A stretch of 64,000 nt of DNA from an uncultured Sphingomonadaceae bacterium (GCA_947503245.1 CANNCV010000001.1:1735501-1799500); one strand, 5' to 3'; positions 17,988 through 27,269 are shown, counted from the first letter of the stretch. Notes: generated from the letters alone by a model not told the origin. Program-made: numbers and translations.

Positions 17988-18584
17988 ATGGCATCGCAAG
18001 AGATAGAATTATTAGCGGATCAACTGGCTAAGCTGCCGGGGCTGGGGCCGCGCTCTGCGCGCAGAGCTGTATTGCATCTCATAAAGCAGCGTGAAACTGC
18101 GCTTTCGCCGCTCATTCGCGCCATGGAAACGGTGCGTGATCGTCTAACGGTTTGCGATATTTGTAGCAATATTGATACGGTCAATCCTTGCGGCGTATGC
18201 AGTGATGATCGGCGCGATAACACTGCTTTATGCGTGGTTGAGGAGGTTGCTGATTTGTGGGCGCTGGATCGCTCGCGACTCTTTGCGGGCCGTTACCATG
18301 TGCTGGGCGGACGCTTGTCGGCGCTGGATGGTGTCGGACCTGAAGATCTCAGCATTGATCGCTTGCTTGACCGTATAGAGGAAGGCGGTGTGAATGAGGT
18401 TGTGCTTGCACTGAATGCCACGTTGGAAGGGCAGACCACTTCGCACTATATTGCCGAAAAGCTGGCGGATAAGCCCTTACGCATAACCCAATTGGCGCAT
18501 GGACTGCCAGTCGGTGGTGAGCTTGATTACCTTGACGAGGGGACGCTTGCACAAGCCTTGCGAGCAAGGCGACCTCTGGGTTAA
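17988..18584 (+). CDS. recR: Recombination mediator protein RecR
   Basis: 198-aa protein of the RecFOR pathway that helps load RecA at gaps. It shows the N-terminal helix-hairpin-helix region ([16 protein letters not shown]), a C4 zinc finger (Cys56, Cys59, Cys68, Cys71) and a Toprim domain ([14 protein letters not shown]..., [15 protein letters not shown]). Def follows 60 bp downstream in the same direction. No dnaX or YbaB-type gene is adjacent. Confidence 0.96.
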   Translation: MASQEIELLADQLAKLPGLGPRSARRAVLHLIKQRETALSPLIRAMETVRDRLTVCDICSNIDTVNPCGVCSDDRRDNTALCVVEEVADLWALDRSRLFAGRYHVLGGRLSALDGVGPEDLSIDRLLDRIEEGGVNEVVLALNATLEGQTTSHYIAEKLADKPLRITQLAHGLPVGGELDYLDEGTLAQALRARRPLG

Positions 18585-18644
18585 GAGCGACTTTCTTTCC
18601 ATGCATGTCTTGCAGGAAAAGCGACAAAGGATTATTTCACCCTC

Positions 18645-19172
18645 ATGGCTATACGACCGATAGTAGAAGTTCCTGACCCACGGCTCAAACAGGTTTCCAA
18701 ATCTGTGGAGACATTTGATGATGATCTCAAGACGCTGGTTGAGGATATGTTTGACACCATGTATGATGCACCGGGCATAGGCTTGGCTGCCATTCAGGTG
18801 GGTGTTCCTCTGCGTGTGTTGGTTATTGATCTGCAGGAACCTCTTGAAGAAGGCGGCGAGCCTGTACGCGACCCGAAGGTCTTCATCAATCCAGAGATTC
18901 TCGATCCTTCAGAGGATATGGGCGTCTATCAGGAAGGGTGCCTGTCCGTGCCCGATCAATTTGCCGATGTCGAGCGTCCGGCCACATGCCGTGCTCGTTG
19001 GCAGGATCTGGACGGCAGTAGCCATCAGATGGATTTTGAAGGGCTTATGGCCACCTGTTTACAGCATGAGATGGACCATTTGGAGGGGATATTGTTTATC
19101 GATCACCTTTCCCGGCTAAAACGCAATATGGTTCTGAAAAAGCTGGATAAGGCGCGGAAAGCCGCAGCCTAG
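18645..19172 (+). CDS. def: Peptide deformylase
   Basis: 175-aa metalloenzyme that removes N-formyl groups from nascent proteins. All three motifs are intact: [10 protein letters not shown] at 44-53 (usual form GxGLAAxQ), EGCLS with metal ligand Cys99, and QHEMDHLEG with His141, Glu142 and His145. It ends in a Lys-rich tail as usual. Probably transcribed with recR. The Shine-Dalgarno AAAGG is distant (about 14 nt). Confidence 0.96.
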   Translation: MAIRPIVEVPDPRLKQVSKSVETFDDDLKTLVEDMFDTMYDAPGIGLAAIQVGVPLRVLVIDLQEPLEEGGEPVRDPKVFINPEILDPSEDMGVYQEGCLSVPDQFADVERPATCRARWQDLDGSSHQMDFEGLMATCLQHEMDHLEGILFIDHLSRLKRNMVLKKLDKARKAAA

Positions 19173-19269
19173 CATTTCACGGCGGATAATCGCCCGGTTG
19201 CTCTTGTAAAAACGCCTCCATCACTGTACGTTCCTGTTGTGTTCTTTCTAGTATTGACAGGGGATATTT

Positions 19270-20670
19270 GTGGCTGAAGGCCTGCTTCCGATTATTATTG
19301 CTATCATCACTTTGTTGATAGGTCTTGCCATTGGTTGGTTTGTCGGCACGCGTCCCATTGCGGCCTTACGGGCTGAACAGCAAGAAGCTGACGCTGAGGT
19401 TAAAGCGTTGAATGAGCGTCTTTTGACCGAATTGCGGGGCATGGAAGCGCTCAAGCAAAATGCTGAGCGTGCTGATGCTTTGAGCGAGCAGGTTGAGACG
19501 CTGCGTCAGGAACGTGAGCAGATAGGGCAGGATAATGCTCGGCTAAAGGCCAATGCCGCCAATCATGAAAAGCAGGTCGCGCAATTGTCTCAACAGCGTG
19601 AGGAGCTGGTGCGGCAATTTGGTAATGTTGGTAACAAATTGCTAGAAGAAGCGCGGGAGAAGTTTCTTGAACGGGCTAATGAGCGATTTTCCCAGTCAGA
19701 GGAAAAAAGCGAGGAGCGGATTAAGGCCTTGCTCCATCCTGTTGGCGCGAAGTTGACGGCATATGAGCAGCAAATTGAGCGTGTAGAGAAACAGCGCAAT
19801 GAAGCCTATGGCGATCTAAAGGGCCTTATGGATCAGATGCGTGTGGGGCAGGATAATGTCCGGCAGGAAACTGCGCGGCTCGTCAATTCACTGCGCAATG
19901 CGCCAAAGGCCCGTGGCCGCTGGGGTGAACAGCAATTGCGCAACGTGTTGGAAACATGCGGTCTGGCCGAACATACCGACTTTGTGATGGAGCAAAGCAT
20001 CGCAACAGAGGAAGGGCATTTGCGGCCTGATGCCGTGGTCCGTATTCCGGGTGGTCAGTCCTTGGTCATTGACGCCAAGGTTTCGCTTAATGCCTATCAG
20101 GACGCGTTTGCCGCTGATGATGACGATGGACGTGCGGTGGCGCTGGCGGCACATTGCCAGTCGATGAAAGCACATATTGATGGCCTATCACGTAAAGCCT
20201 ATTGGGATCAGTTTGAGAACGCACCCGATTATGTCATCATGTTTGTACCGGGCGAACATTTCCTTGCGGCCGCTCTGGAATATGATGCTAGCCTATGGGA
20301 TTTTGCATTTGAAAAGAAAGTCTTGCTAGCGACACCTACCAACTTAGTGGCGATTGCTCGCACAGTGTCCAGCGTCTGGCGGCAAGAAGGTTTGGCGCGC
20401 GAGGCAAAACAGATCGGGCAATTGGGCAAAGAAATGTATGATCGACTGGCGGTGTCTGCCGAGCATTTGAAACGCATGGGTACGGGCCTCAATTCAGCGG
20501 TTGGCAATTATAACAAATTTGTCGGTAGCTTTGAACGTAATGTATTGGCTACTGGCCGTCGTTTTGCAGAGCTTAATGTTGAAACCGGTAAACGCGAATT
20601 GGATGAGGTCCCGACGCTAGACGCACTACCGCGCTATGGTGATGAAAAACCTGGAGAGACGGATGTATAG
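19270..20670 (+). CDS. rmuC: DNA recombination protein RmuC
   Basis: 466-aa RmuC-family protein. It has an N-terminal membrane anchor (LLPIIIAIITLLIGLAIGWFVG), a long coiled coil at roughly 35-215, and the C-terminal PD-(D/E)XK-like nuclease domain (ARGRWGEQQLRNVLE, VRIPGGQSLVIDAKVSLNAY). RmuC limits rearrangements at inverted repeats in Escherichia coli. The GTG start is supported by AGGGGAT 4 bp upstream. Its stop lies inside the beginning of the next gene. Confidence 0.93.
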   Translation: MAEGLLPIIIAIITLLIGLAIGWFVGTRPIAALRAEQQEADAEVKALNERLLTELRGMEALKQNAERADALSEQVETLRQEREQIGQDNARLKANAANHEKQVAQLSQQREELVRQFGNVGNKLLEEAREKFLERANERFSQSEEKSEERIKALLHPVGAKLTAYEQQIERVEKQRNEAYGDLKGLMDQMRVGQDNVRQETARLVNSLRNAPKARGRWGEQQLRNVLETCGLAEHTDFVMEQSIATEEGHLRPDAVVRIPGGQSLVIDAKVSLNAYQDAFAADDDDGRAVALAAHCQSMKAHIDGLSRKAYWDQFENAPDYVIMFVPGEHFLAAALEYDASLWDFAFEKKVLLATPTNLVAIARTVSSVWRQEGLAREAKQIGQLGKEMYDRLAVSAEHLKRMGTGLNSAVGNYNKFVGSFERNVLATGRRFAELNVETGKRELDEVPTLDALPRYGDEKPGETDV

Positions 20671-21379
20671 GATGTTAGCAATAGGCTTGACTGTCTTTGC
20701 TTCAATAGCCCTTTTAATTTTTACGCAAAATACGCATGCAGACTCTGTAGCCTCAAATAAGATGGAGCTGTTGGAGCAGGCTGTGAATGTTGTACCGAAA
20801 GACAAAATTCCGCCGCTTGATAGATGTTTTAAGGATACCGGTTTCGCAAAATTTCGTGCTCGATTGCGGTCGATTGTTGCAGCTCAAGATGTAACTGCGC
20901 TTCGCAATATCATGGCGCCTGATGCGCATTTTGGTTTTAACTATACTCAGGATATTGACGACTTCTTTGCGCCGGTGGATCAGAATGGAGAAATCCAATC
21001 CATTGATTGGAAATATTGGAATGTCATTTTAGAGTTGGGTTGTATCGAAGTCGGTGAAAGCAAAATTATACCTTCTTTCGTTGCGCTTTTTGGCCATGAG
21101 CGTGATATCTATGAGACGGTTTTTCCATTATATCCTGATGTCGTGCTCTATGAAACGCAGGATGTTAACGCCAAAAAGCTGCAAACACTGAATTGGGAGT
21201 ATCTTAGCCCCGTATATTCAAAGGATTATGAGAATGATGATTGGCTGGCAGTCAAAACTGATAATGGCATAGTTGGTTTTGTACGACGTGAGGAGGTTAC
21301 AAGCTATATTACGCCGCATCTGCAATTTAAAAAACTTGCGGGAGAGTGGCGCATTACACGCTTTGGTTTCGTCGATTAA
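20663..21379 (+). CDS. Exported SH3-like protein of unknown function
   Basis: 238-aa protein with a Sec signal peptide (MYRMLAIGL...ALLIFTQNTHA). The mature N-terminal half has two cysteines (DRCFKDTG, LELGCIEV) that could pair. The C-terminal 75 residues look like a bacterial SH3 fold (DVVLYETQDVNAKKL..., WLAVKTDNGIVGFVRREEV), typical of envelope proteins. The ATG at 20663 is chosen for its GGAGAG 4 bp upstream, which lies inside rmuC; the genes overlap by 8 bp in another frame and are thus coupled. Codon use looks more AT-rich than in rmuC. Function not recognised. Confidence 0.75.
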   Translation: MYRMLAIGLTVFASIALLIFTQNTHADSVASNKMELLEQAVNVVPKDKIPPLDRCFKDTGFAKFRARLRSIVAAQDVTALRNIMAPDAHFGFNYTQDIDDFFAPVDQNGEIQSIDWKYWNVILELGCIEVGESKIIPSFVALFGHERDIYETVFPLYPDVVLYETQDVNAKKLQTLNWEYLSPVYSKDYENDDWLAVKTDNGIVGFVRREEVTSYITPHLQFKKLAGEWRITRFGFVD

Positions 21380-21386
21380 CCTTAGG

Positions 21387-22193
21387 CTATTTTTGCCGCT
21401 GCTGGTTAAGCACCTCATAGGCCATCACGGCGGTTGCTATCGCGGCATTTAGGCTATCGGCTTTGCCTAACATGGGAATTTTCACCCGCACGTCGCATTG
21501 TGTCTCATATTCTTCGGGCAGGCCTTGTGCTTCATTACCGATCAGCAGAAATGTCGGCGCTTCATACTGTACGGATTGATAATCAATATCGGTTTGCAGC
21601 GATGTCGCGACCAATTGCCCGTCATCACCGCGCAGCCATGGCAGAAATTCTCCCCAATCGGCCTGTACAATGGATTGCGTGAACACCGCGCCCATGCTGG
21701 CGCGCACGGCTTCGACTGAAAAAGGATCAACGCATTGGTCCAGCAATATCAACCCACCTGCACCAACTGCGTCCCCGGTTCGCAAAATTGTGCCGAGGTT
21801 TCCAGGGTCACGAATGGCTTGGCCAACCAACCAGATTGAACTTGTATGACGATCAAGTGCCTCCAGTGTCACATCACGATCAGCGAAGACACCAAGGACA
21901 GATTGCGGATTATCTTTTCCAGAAATCTTTGCCAATATGTCCGGGCTGGTCAGGATGATGTCGCCGTGCGCAGCGCTAACAGCATCGGTCAGTGCCTGAA
22001 CCAAAGGGTGTTGATCCCGCGCTTCGGCCATCACCAATATGCGCGGCACAGAGCCTGCTTCCAAAGCCTCGGTGAGCAAGCGCAACCCTTCCGCCAAAAA
22101 AACGCCTTCGCGTTTGCGGTGCTTCTTCTCACGCAATGACCGCAAATATTTGACAGTCGGGTTGGAGAAACCAGTGATTGTTCGAAAAGTCAT
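21387..22193 (-). CDS. TrmH/SpoU-family RNA 2'-O-methyltransferase
   Basis: 268-aa SPOUT methyltransferase. An N-terminal SpoU substrate-binding region (HRKREGVFLAEGLRLLTEAL) precedes the trefoil-knot catalytic domain with its three motifs: RDPGNLGTILRTGDAVG, FLLIGNEAQGLPEE and IPMLGKADSLNAAIATAV. It methylates a ribose in rRNA or tRNA; whether this is an RlmB-type or another target cannot be decided. It lies 24 bp downstream of the HPr gene on the same strand and may be read from that operon. It ends 7 bp from the convergent SH3 gene. Confidence 0.92.
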   Translation of the reverse strand: MTFRTITGFSNPTVKYLRSLREKKHRKREGVFLAEGLRLLTEALEAGSVPRILVMAEARDQHPLVQALTDAVSAAHGDIILTSPDILAKISGKDNPQSVLGVFADRDVTLEALDRHTSSIWLVGQAIRDPGNLGTILRTGDAVGAGGLILLDQCVDPFSVEAVRASMGAVFTQSIVQADWGEFLPWLRGDDGQLVATSLQTDIDYQSVQYEAPTFLLIGNEAQGLPEEYETQCDVRVKIPMLGKADSLNAAIATAVMAYEVLNQQRQK

Positions 22194-22217
22194 GGCAAAA
22201 GTGTCAATTGCTCGCGA

Positions 22218-22490
22218 TCAATCTTCGCCAAAGCCATCTACAACAAGGCCGACCAGTTTAGCCAGCGCGGCATCGGCATTTTCACCTTTAACAGTGATGG
22301 TTATTTCATCACCCTTTGCTGCGCCCAGCATTAGCAACCCCATGATGCTATCACCCGCGACCACATTGTCTTTTTTGGCAACGGTTACTTGCTGACCATC
22401 GGTCAAATGGGCAACGGCGTTGACAAATTTTGAACTGGCTCTGGCATGCAGACCCTTACGGTTGCAGACTATGACCTTCTCACTGGCCAT
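22218..22490 (-). CDS. ptsH: Phosphocarrier protein HPr
   Basis: 90-aa HPr. The phosphorylated His15 is in RKGLHARASSK, and Ser48 in AGDSIMGLLML corresponds to the regulatory serine phosphorylated by HprK. It starts 11 bp inside the EIIA gene. With EIIA and HprK nearby but no EIIB/EIIC gene, it probably serves a regulatory rather than sugar-transporting phosphotransfer chain. Enzyme I (ptsP or ptsI) is not in the window. Confidence 0.95.
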   Translation of the reverse strand: MASEKVIVCNRKGLHARASSKFVNAVAHLTDGQQVTVAKKDNVVAGDSIMGLLMLGAAKGDEITITVKGENADAALAKLVGLVVDGFGED

Positions 22491-22902
22491 TTGCGGTTTT
22501 GCCTTGGATATTTAGTAATTCCGATGCGACAGATATATATTTCTGTCCGGCCTCACGCGCTGCGGCGACTGCGCTGGTTACGTCCATCGCTTTGCGCGCG
22601 CCTTCCAGGCGGATGAGCATAGGCAGATTTACGCCGGCAATAACCTCAATATGACCGGTCTCCATGAGAGATATGGCAAGGTTGGAAGGCGTGCCACCGA
22701 ACAAATCGGTCAATATGATAACGCCTTCACCTGTATTATTATCACTAATCGCTTTGGCGATATCTTCGCGCCTTTTTTCCATATCATCATTGGGTGCAAT
22801 ACAGATGGTCGCAATCTGTTTTTGTTTGCCAACAACATGCTCCATTGCGGAGACAAATTCATTGGCCAAAAGCCCATGGGTTACCAACACGATACCGATC
22901 AT
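22480..22902 (-). CDS. PTS EIIA component, mannose/fructose (EIIA-Man) family
   Basis: 140-aa EIIA-Man-like protein. The start at 22902 gives MIGIVLVTHG, with active-site His9; a longer upstream extension would overlap the rapZ end and lacks family similarity. The core motifs VIILTDLFGGTPSNLAIS and the GVNLPML segment are intact. In Alphaproteobacteria this protein accepts phosphate from HPr and is thought to act as a regulator, since no EIIB/C partners accompany it. It overlaps ptsH by 11 bp and lies 73 bp after rapZ. Confidence 0.93.
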   Translation of the reverse strand: MIGIVLVTHGLLANEFVSAMEHVVGKQKQIATICIAPNDDMEKRREDIAKAISDNNTGEGVIILTDLFGGTPSNLAISLMETGHIEVIAGVNLPMLIRLEGARKAMDVTSAVAAAREAGQKYISVASELLNIQGKTANGQ

Positions 22903-22975
22903 CTTAGGCTGGCTCCATGACAATAAACTGATGATGCAGGGATTGTTTCTGCATGTCCAAACTTCCTGAAACGGT

Positions 22976-23935
22976 CTAGCTTTGGTCATTCTCGACCGCG
23001 TCTACAGGACGCGATGCAAGATTTCGATGGGTGACACTGGGCGAAAATCCTCCTTCGCGCAACCCCTGTGCAATTCTTTCTGCGGTAAAGACTGAACGAT
23101 GCCTGCCGCCAGTGCAACCAAAGGCTATATGGACATAGGCTTTGCCTTGCTCCGCATAGCGCGGCAAGAGAAAGAGGAGCATAGATAATATGCGGTCAAA
23201 GGCTTCAGCAAAGGCGATATCCGCGCTCACATAATCGCCAACGGGTGCATCTTGTCCGGTTAGCGGTCGCAAACTTTCCTCCCAATGCGGATTGCGCAGG
23301 AAGCGCATATCAAACACCAGATCGGCCACAGGCGGCATGCCCCGCGCAAAACCAAAGCTGGATATGCTGATAATGGGTTGGCTGGCGTGCTGCTCACCAA
23401 AGCTGTTCCTTATGTGCTGAGCAAGATCAGGGACACTAAGGCCAGAAGTTGTTATCAGCTTGTCAGACCAGCGCCGTAACGGGGCAAGCAAATCGCGTTC
23501 CTCTGCAATGCCATCAATGGCTGGTCTGTCCTTTGCCAAGGGGTGAGGGCGGCGCGTCTCATTATAACGCCGCTCCAACTCCAGATCGCTGCATTCCAGA
23601 AAGACAGTCTGGATGGAAAGATTATCCCGACTGCTTAACTCTTTAATAGTTTCAATGACTGAAGCAGGATCGAAGCCCCTGGTCCTGGTATCGAACCCTA
23701 TGGCGAGGCGGCCATCAATCGATGCACGGCCAGCTGCACTGGGCGTTGCCAAAAGCCCCTTCAACAATCTGATAGGGAAATTGTCGATGATCTCCCAGCC
23801 CATATCTTCCAGTGTTTTGAGCATGGTTGACTTGCCCGCGCCTGACATGCCGGTGACGAGCACGATATCAGAATTTGCTTTTGTGGAGGCAGTCTGACTG
23901 TCGCTGGTCTGTGGTGTGATGATATCGGAACTCAT
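22976..23935 (-). CDS. rapZ: RNase adapter protein RapZ (YvcJ family P-loop protein)
   Basis: 319-aa protein with Walker A at 29-37 (GMSGAGKST) and the conserved C-terminal HIAFGCTGGRHRSV segment that binds RNA or metabolites in characterised RapZ proteins. The N-terminal 22 residues are a Ser/Thr-rich extension. In enterobacteria RapZ directs RNase E to the GlmZ small RNA in response to glucosamine-6-phosphate; in Alphaproteobacteria its role is less clear. It lies 5 bp after hprK and upstream of EIIA, in the same operon. Confidence 0.94.
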   Translation of the reverse strand: MSSDIITPQTSDSQTASTKANSDIVLVTGMSGAGKSTMLKTLEDMGWEIIDNFPIRLLKGLLATPSAAGRASIDGRLAIGFDTRTRGFDPASVIETIKELSSRDNLSIQTVFLECSDLELERRYNETRRPHPLAKDRPAIDGIAEERDLLAPLRRWSDKLITTSGLSVPDLAQHIRNSFGEQHASQPIISISSFGFARGMPPVADLVFDMRFLRNPHWEESLRPLTGQDAPVGDYVSADIAFAEAFDRILSMLLFLLPRYAEQGKAYVHIAFGCTGGRHRSVFTAERIAQGLREGGFSPSVTHRNLASRPVDAVENDQS

Positions 23936-23940
23936 ATCCT

Positions 23941-24390
23941 TTATGTGGCGCAGAGCCCATAGAGTTTCAACGCATATTCTATCTTCAATGGGGCTAGGTT
24001 CAAATCGGGACGAATGTCGATTTCGGGGATGGCTATATCAGCGATCTTCACCTGTTTAGCCTTTTCGCGATATCGCGGTGCTTCTCTGTCGAGATTGACT
24101 TTTAATGCAACAGGGACCGGTTCTGTCACCGCATTGACTTGAACAATGCCCAAATTGCGTATTTCAATCTTGTTCGCAATATTGGGATGCGGCATGGCAA
24201 AAAGCATGGTTTTTTGTGAATATAATTGTGTTTGATCATCACTGACCAAAGCCGCGCCGCGGTCCATTAATAACAATGAGACGGCGCTTTTGCCTATTCC
24301 AGAAGGTCCGCAAAGCAAGATCGCACGATTGTCAATTGCCACAGTGCTTGCCGCGTAAGCAAAAGAGTCATGCAAAGCTTTGTTGGTCAT
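23941..24390 (-). CDS. hprK: HPr kinase/phosphorylase, short alphaproteobacterial form
   Basis: 149-aa protein holding only the C-terminal catalytic domain of HprK, as is usual in Alphaproteobacteria. The P-loop GPSGIGKS is at 28-35 and SDDQTQLY follows; the HPrK signature region (IEIRNLGIVQV) is present. It phosphorylates HPr on the regulatory serine. ATG at 24390 is preferred; a TTG at 24396 would overlap the chvG stop. The gap to chvG is 2 bp, so both are on one transcript. Confidence 0.92.
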   Translation of the reverse strand: MTNKALHDSFAYAASTVAIDNRAILLCGPSGIGKSAVSLLLMDRGAALVSDDQTQLYSQKTMLFAMPHPNIANKIEIRNLGIVQVNAVTEPVPVALKVNLDREAPRYREKAKQVKIADIAIPEIDIRPDLNLAPLKIEYALKLYGLCAT

Positions 24391-24392
24391 AT

Positions 24393-25964
24393 TCAATCCA
24401 CCAATATAATATTGGTCGGTATTGCTGGGATACGAATGTTAAAGCAGGCACCGGACAACCCATCACCACGACTGCCGGCGACTATGCTGCCCTGATGTGC
24501 CTCAATGATAGAGCGCGCAATAGCCAAGCCAAGCCCGCTATGTTTACCAAATTCCGACTCTTTTTGCCTGCCACTATAAAAGCGGTGGAAGATTTGTTCG
24601 CGCTCACGTTCTGGAATCCCCGGACCATGATCCAATATCTGCATCACGACATCTTGCCCATCGCGCGTCACGAAAATCTCAATAAGGCCTGATTCCGGGC
24701 TAAATGATACAGCATTATCCAGCAGATTCTCAATAACCTGCGCTAGTCTGCTACTCTCTCCAAACACCATCGCCACATTTTTACGAGGTCTGGCATAGGC
24801 AATTGATCGCCCCTCATTCATTTGCCTTTCTTCACGATTGGCCAATAAATCGGCAACCATTTCGCCCATATCAATGGGCAGAAAGTGAGCGCGTGTTAAC
24901 TGCGCATCGACGCGTGAAGCATCGGATATACCGGAAATAAGCCGATCTATTCTCAAAACATCGGAAGAGGCGATATCAAGCAATTGCTTTTGTAAATCAG
25001 GGTCTTCAACACGCTCCATACTTTCCAGTGCAGAGCGTAGCGATGCCAAGGGGTTTTTGATTTCATGACTGACATCCGCAGCAAAAGCCTCAGTCGCATC
25101 AATTTTTTGGCGCAGGGCATTTGTCATATCTGACAGCGCGCGCGCTAGCTGGCCAATCTCATCACCGCGTGTCGGTAATCTGGGTACCTCAACGTCACGT
25201 GCCCGGCCAAGGCGCACCTGATTTGCTGCACTTGCCAGACCTTGCAATGGGCGAACAATTGTCCTTGCCAGAAATAGCGATAATAATATTGAGACGATCA
25301 AAACAGATATGAAGATAATACCCAGCGCAAGCCTTTGATCACGGACCGTGGCTGTAATTGTTCGCGCGTTTCGCGTTGATAGCAGAACCATATCTGTTCC
25401 GCGCACTGGGGCTGTGGCGCTAATCATCAATGTCCTGTCAGGGGCGAATCTGACGCGCGATATTGCTTCACCTGTTTCAATCGCTTTTACCATTTCAGGC
25501 CATTGTGTAAGCGTATCCCTATCAGGCTCAGTATAAGAGGTTAGCTCTGGCGCACCGACAATCCGATCAATAACGCGATCCAAAAATCGTGCGACATGCC
25601 GTTGCCATTTCTCTGTGGCCGGATCACGCAATGCATATTGCGGCTCTTGCAGCGAGAAACTGTCGGTAAGCTTCTCTCCAGAACGCCGATAGACACGGAT
25701 ACGTGACTCTTTTTGTTTAGCAAATTCCAGAAGCACATTCTCGCGCTCGGCCATATTAATTTTGCCAGCTGTCATTGCCAGTAAGGCGATCCGGTTTGCA
25801 TCTTCGATTTGCCGACTTTGGACAAGGTTGCTGCGATAATTATCGAGATAAAATATACCGCCAGCCAAAGCGGCAACAGCAAAGATATTAACAGCCAATA
25901 TCCGTGCGGTTAGCGATAGCCTGCGGCTCCAAAATAAAGAAGCGGGCGATTCAGTCTTCATCAT
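24393..25964 (-). CDS. chvG: Sensor histidine kinase ChvG
   Basis: About 523 aa. It has two membrane helices (about 21-41 and 212-233) flanking a periplasmic sensor domain, then HAMP (about 234-285), the phosphoacceptor His300 in [18 protein letters not shown], and an HATPase domain ending [16 protein letters not shown]. ChvG/ExoS senses acid or envelope stress in plant-associated and pathogenic Alphaproteobacteria and phosphorylates ChvI. The ATGATG start (25964/25961) lies inside the last codons of chvI; which Met is used is uncertain. Organisation with hprK is conserved in the class. Confidence 0.93.
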   Translation of the reverse strand: MMKTESPASLFWSRRLSLTARILAVNIFAVAALAGGIFYLDNYRSNLVQSRQIEDANRIALLAMTAGKINMAERENVLLEFAKQKESRIRVYRRSGEKLTDSFSLQEPQYALRDPATEKWQRHVARFLDRVIDRIVGAPELTSYTEPDRDTLTQWPEMVKAIETGEAISRVRFAPDRTLMISATAPVRGTDMVLLSTRNARTITATVRDQRLALGIIFISVLIVSILLSLFLARTIVRPLQGLASAANQVRLGRARDVEVPRLPTRGDEIGQLARALSDMTNALRQKIDATEAFAADVSHEIKNPLASLRSALESMERVEDPDLQKQLLDIASSDVLRIDRLISGISDASRVDAQLTRAHFLPIDMGEMVADLLANREERQMNEGRSIAYARPRKNVAMVFGESSRLAQVIENLLDNAVSFSPESGLIEIFVTRDGQDVVMQILDHGPGIPEREREQIFHRFYSGRQKESEFGKHSGLGLAIARSIIEAHQGSIVAGSRGDGLSGACFNIRIPAIPTNIILVD

Positions 25965-26661
25965 TAAAACGGTAGCCAGCGCCATAAAGCGTATCAATGG
26001 CTGAGAACTCGTCATCAACTTCACGGAATTTGCGGCGCAGTCGTTTTATGTGGCTGTCTATAGTGCGGTCATCGACATAGACATCATCCTGATAGGCCGT
26101 ATCCATCAGCTGGTTGCGGCTTTTGACCACACCCGGGCGCTGGGCCAAAGTTTCCAGAATAAGAAACTCGGTTACAGTCAGCACAACCTTTTTGTCCTTC
26201 CAATGAACGGCATGACGCGCAGGATCGAGGGTTAAATGACCGCGGACGACTGGTTCGGCCGGAGGGGCTTCATCTTCTGAAACTATTGTTTGCGCAATCA
26301 GCTCTGTTCGGCGCAATATTGCTTTGATACGGGCAATTAAAAGTCGCTGAGAAAAGGGTTTGGCGATATAATCATCTGCGCCCATAGCCAGACCCAAAGC
26401 TTCATCAAGTTCGTCATCTTTTGATGTAAGAAAGATAACCGGCATAGATAGTTTTTCACGCACTCTACGCAGCAGTTCGAGCCCATCCATATGCGGCATT
26501 TTGATATCAAATACGGCCAGATCTGCAGGGTTTTCAAGCAAAGCGGGCAGGGCGGCCTCTCCGCTATTGTAGATGCGGGTTGTAAAACCTTCAGCCTGTA
26601 GAGCGATTGATACCGATGTTAAAATATTGCGGTCATCATCAACCAAAGCAATAGTCGCCAT
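25951..26661 (-). CDS. chvI: DNA-binding response regulator ChvI
   Basis: 236-aa OmpR/PhoB-family regulator. The receiver domain has the acidic pocket LVDDD (7-10), phosphoacceptor Asp52 in VFDIKMP, and the Lys of AKPF. The winged-helix DNA-binding domain has [25 protein letters not shown] and ends GYRFNDED. It is the first gene of the chvI-chvG-hprK-rapZ-EIIA-ptsH run. A 10-bp inverted repeat begins 22 bp upstream of the start codon. Confidence 0.95.
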   Translation of the reverse strand: MATIALVDDDRNILTSVSIALQAEGFTTRIYNSGEAALPALLENPADLAVFDIKMPHMDGLELLRRVREKLSMPVIFLTSKDDELDEALGLAMGADDYIAKPFSQRLLIARIKAILRRTELIAQTIVSEDEAPPAEPVVRGHLTLDPARHAVHWKDKKVVLTVTEFLILETLAQRPGVVKSRNQLMDTAYQDDVYVDDRTIDSHIKRLRRKFREVDDEFSAIDTLYGAGYRFNDED

Positions 26662-26682
26662 ATGTCAGGTCCGTTTATTCAA

Positions 26683-26722
26683 TGGCCTTGCTGATAGGTA
26701 GATGGTCAATTGAGCAAGGCCA
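26683..26722 (-). repeat. Perfect 10-bp inverted repeat just upstream of chvI
   Basis: TGGCCTTGCT at 26683-26692 is the exact reverse complement of AGCAAGGCCA at 26713-26722, with a 20-nt centre. It ends 21 bp before the chvI ATG, so on the chvI transcript it would form a stable stem-loop directly before the ribosome-binding region, or on DNA an operator. The rest of the 220-bp gap between chvI and the next gene holds no other clear signal except the strong Shine-Dalgarno sequence of that gene. Confidence 0.55.
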
Positions 26723-26881
26723 ATAGAATTTTGGCATGGCGCAAGCTGCCGTGATTGTCCAGTCTGAGAGATTATTATATAGCAAAAGCAGCAATATTCG
26801 ATTTTACAAATTACTGCGGAAAATACTGTCTATTGCTGTCCAAAAGTAATATGCGTATTCATATGTAAAAGGAGTGAGCTT

Positions 26882-27247
26882 ATGAGTATGTTAGATGGCG
26901 TTTTGAAGAATCTGCCGGTTGGCGCAGACAGCATTGGTGAAATCGCTGAAAAATTGGGTATGGACCCGTCCATGGTAGAAAAAGGCGTTGCTGCATTGGG
27001 GCAATCTCATGGCGAAGATGGGGACACAATGGCCGCTGCTTCAGAAAAAACCGGACTGGATAGCGGTGCATTGAGCGGAATAATGGATCAGCTTGGCGGT
27101 GAAGGTGGTTTGGGCCAGATTTCAGAAATGCTGGGCAGCGATGAAGGCATTATGGGCAAAATTTCTGGCTTCCTCGATCAAGATGGCGATGGCAATCCAC
27201 TTAATGATGTTATGGGAATGGCCGGAAAGTTCTTCGGTAAAAAATAA
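26882..27247 (+). CDS. Small DUF937-like protein
   Basis: 121-aa protein rich in Gly, Met and acidic residues. It contains repeated short helices (SGIMDQLGGEGG, ISEMLGSDEGIMGKISGFL) and a D-x-D-x-D-G loop (LDQDGDGNPLNDV) near the C-terminus that resembles a calcium-binding loop but lacks the position-12 Glu. The shape resembles YidB/DUF937 proteins; function is unknown. There is no signal peptide. A very strong Shine-Dalgarno sequence (AAAGGAG at 26868-26874) and an intrinsic terminator 23 bp after the stop suggest a well-expressed single-gene transcript. Confidence 0.72.
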   Translation: MSMLDGVLKNLPVGADSIGEIAEKLGMDPSMVEKGVAALGQSHGEDGDTMAAASEKTGLDSGALSGIMDQLGGEGGLGQISEMLGSDEGIMGKISGFLDQDGDGNPLNDVMGMAGKFFGKK

Positions 27248-27269
27248 CATTACCAAATCCACAGGTCGC

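Noticed and set aside
19253-19265. TTGACA just before rmuC as a -35 element
   Set aside because: It abuts the ribosome-binding site, so a start from it would fall inside the coding sequence.
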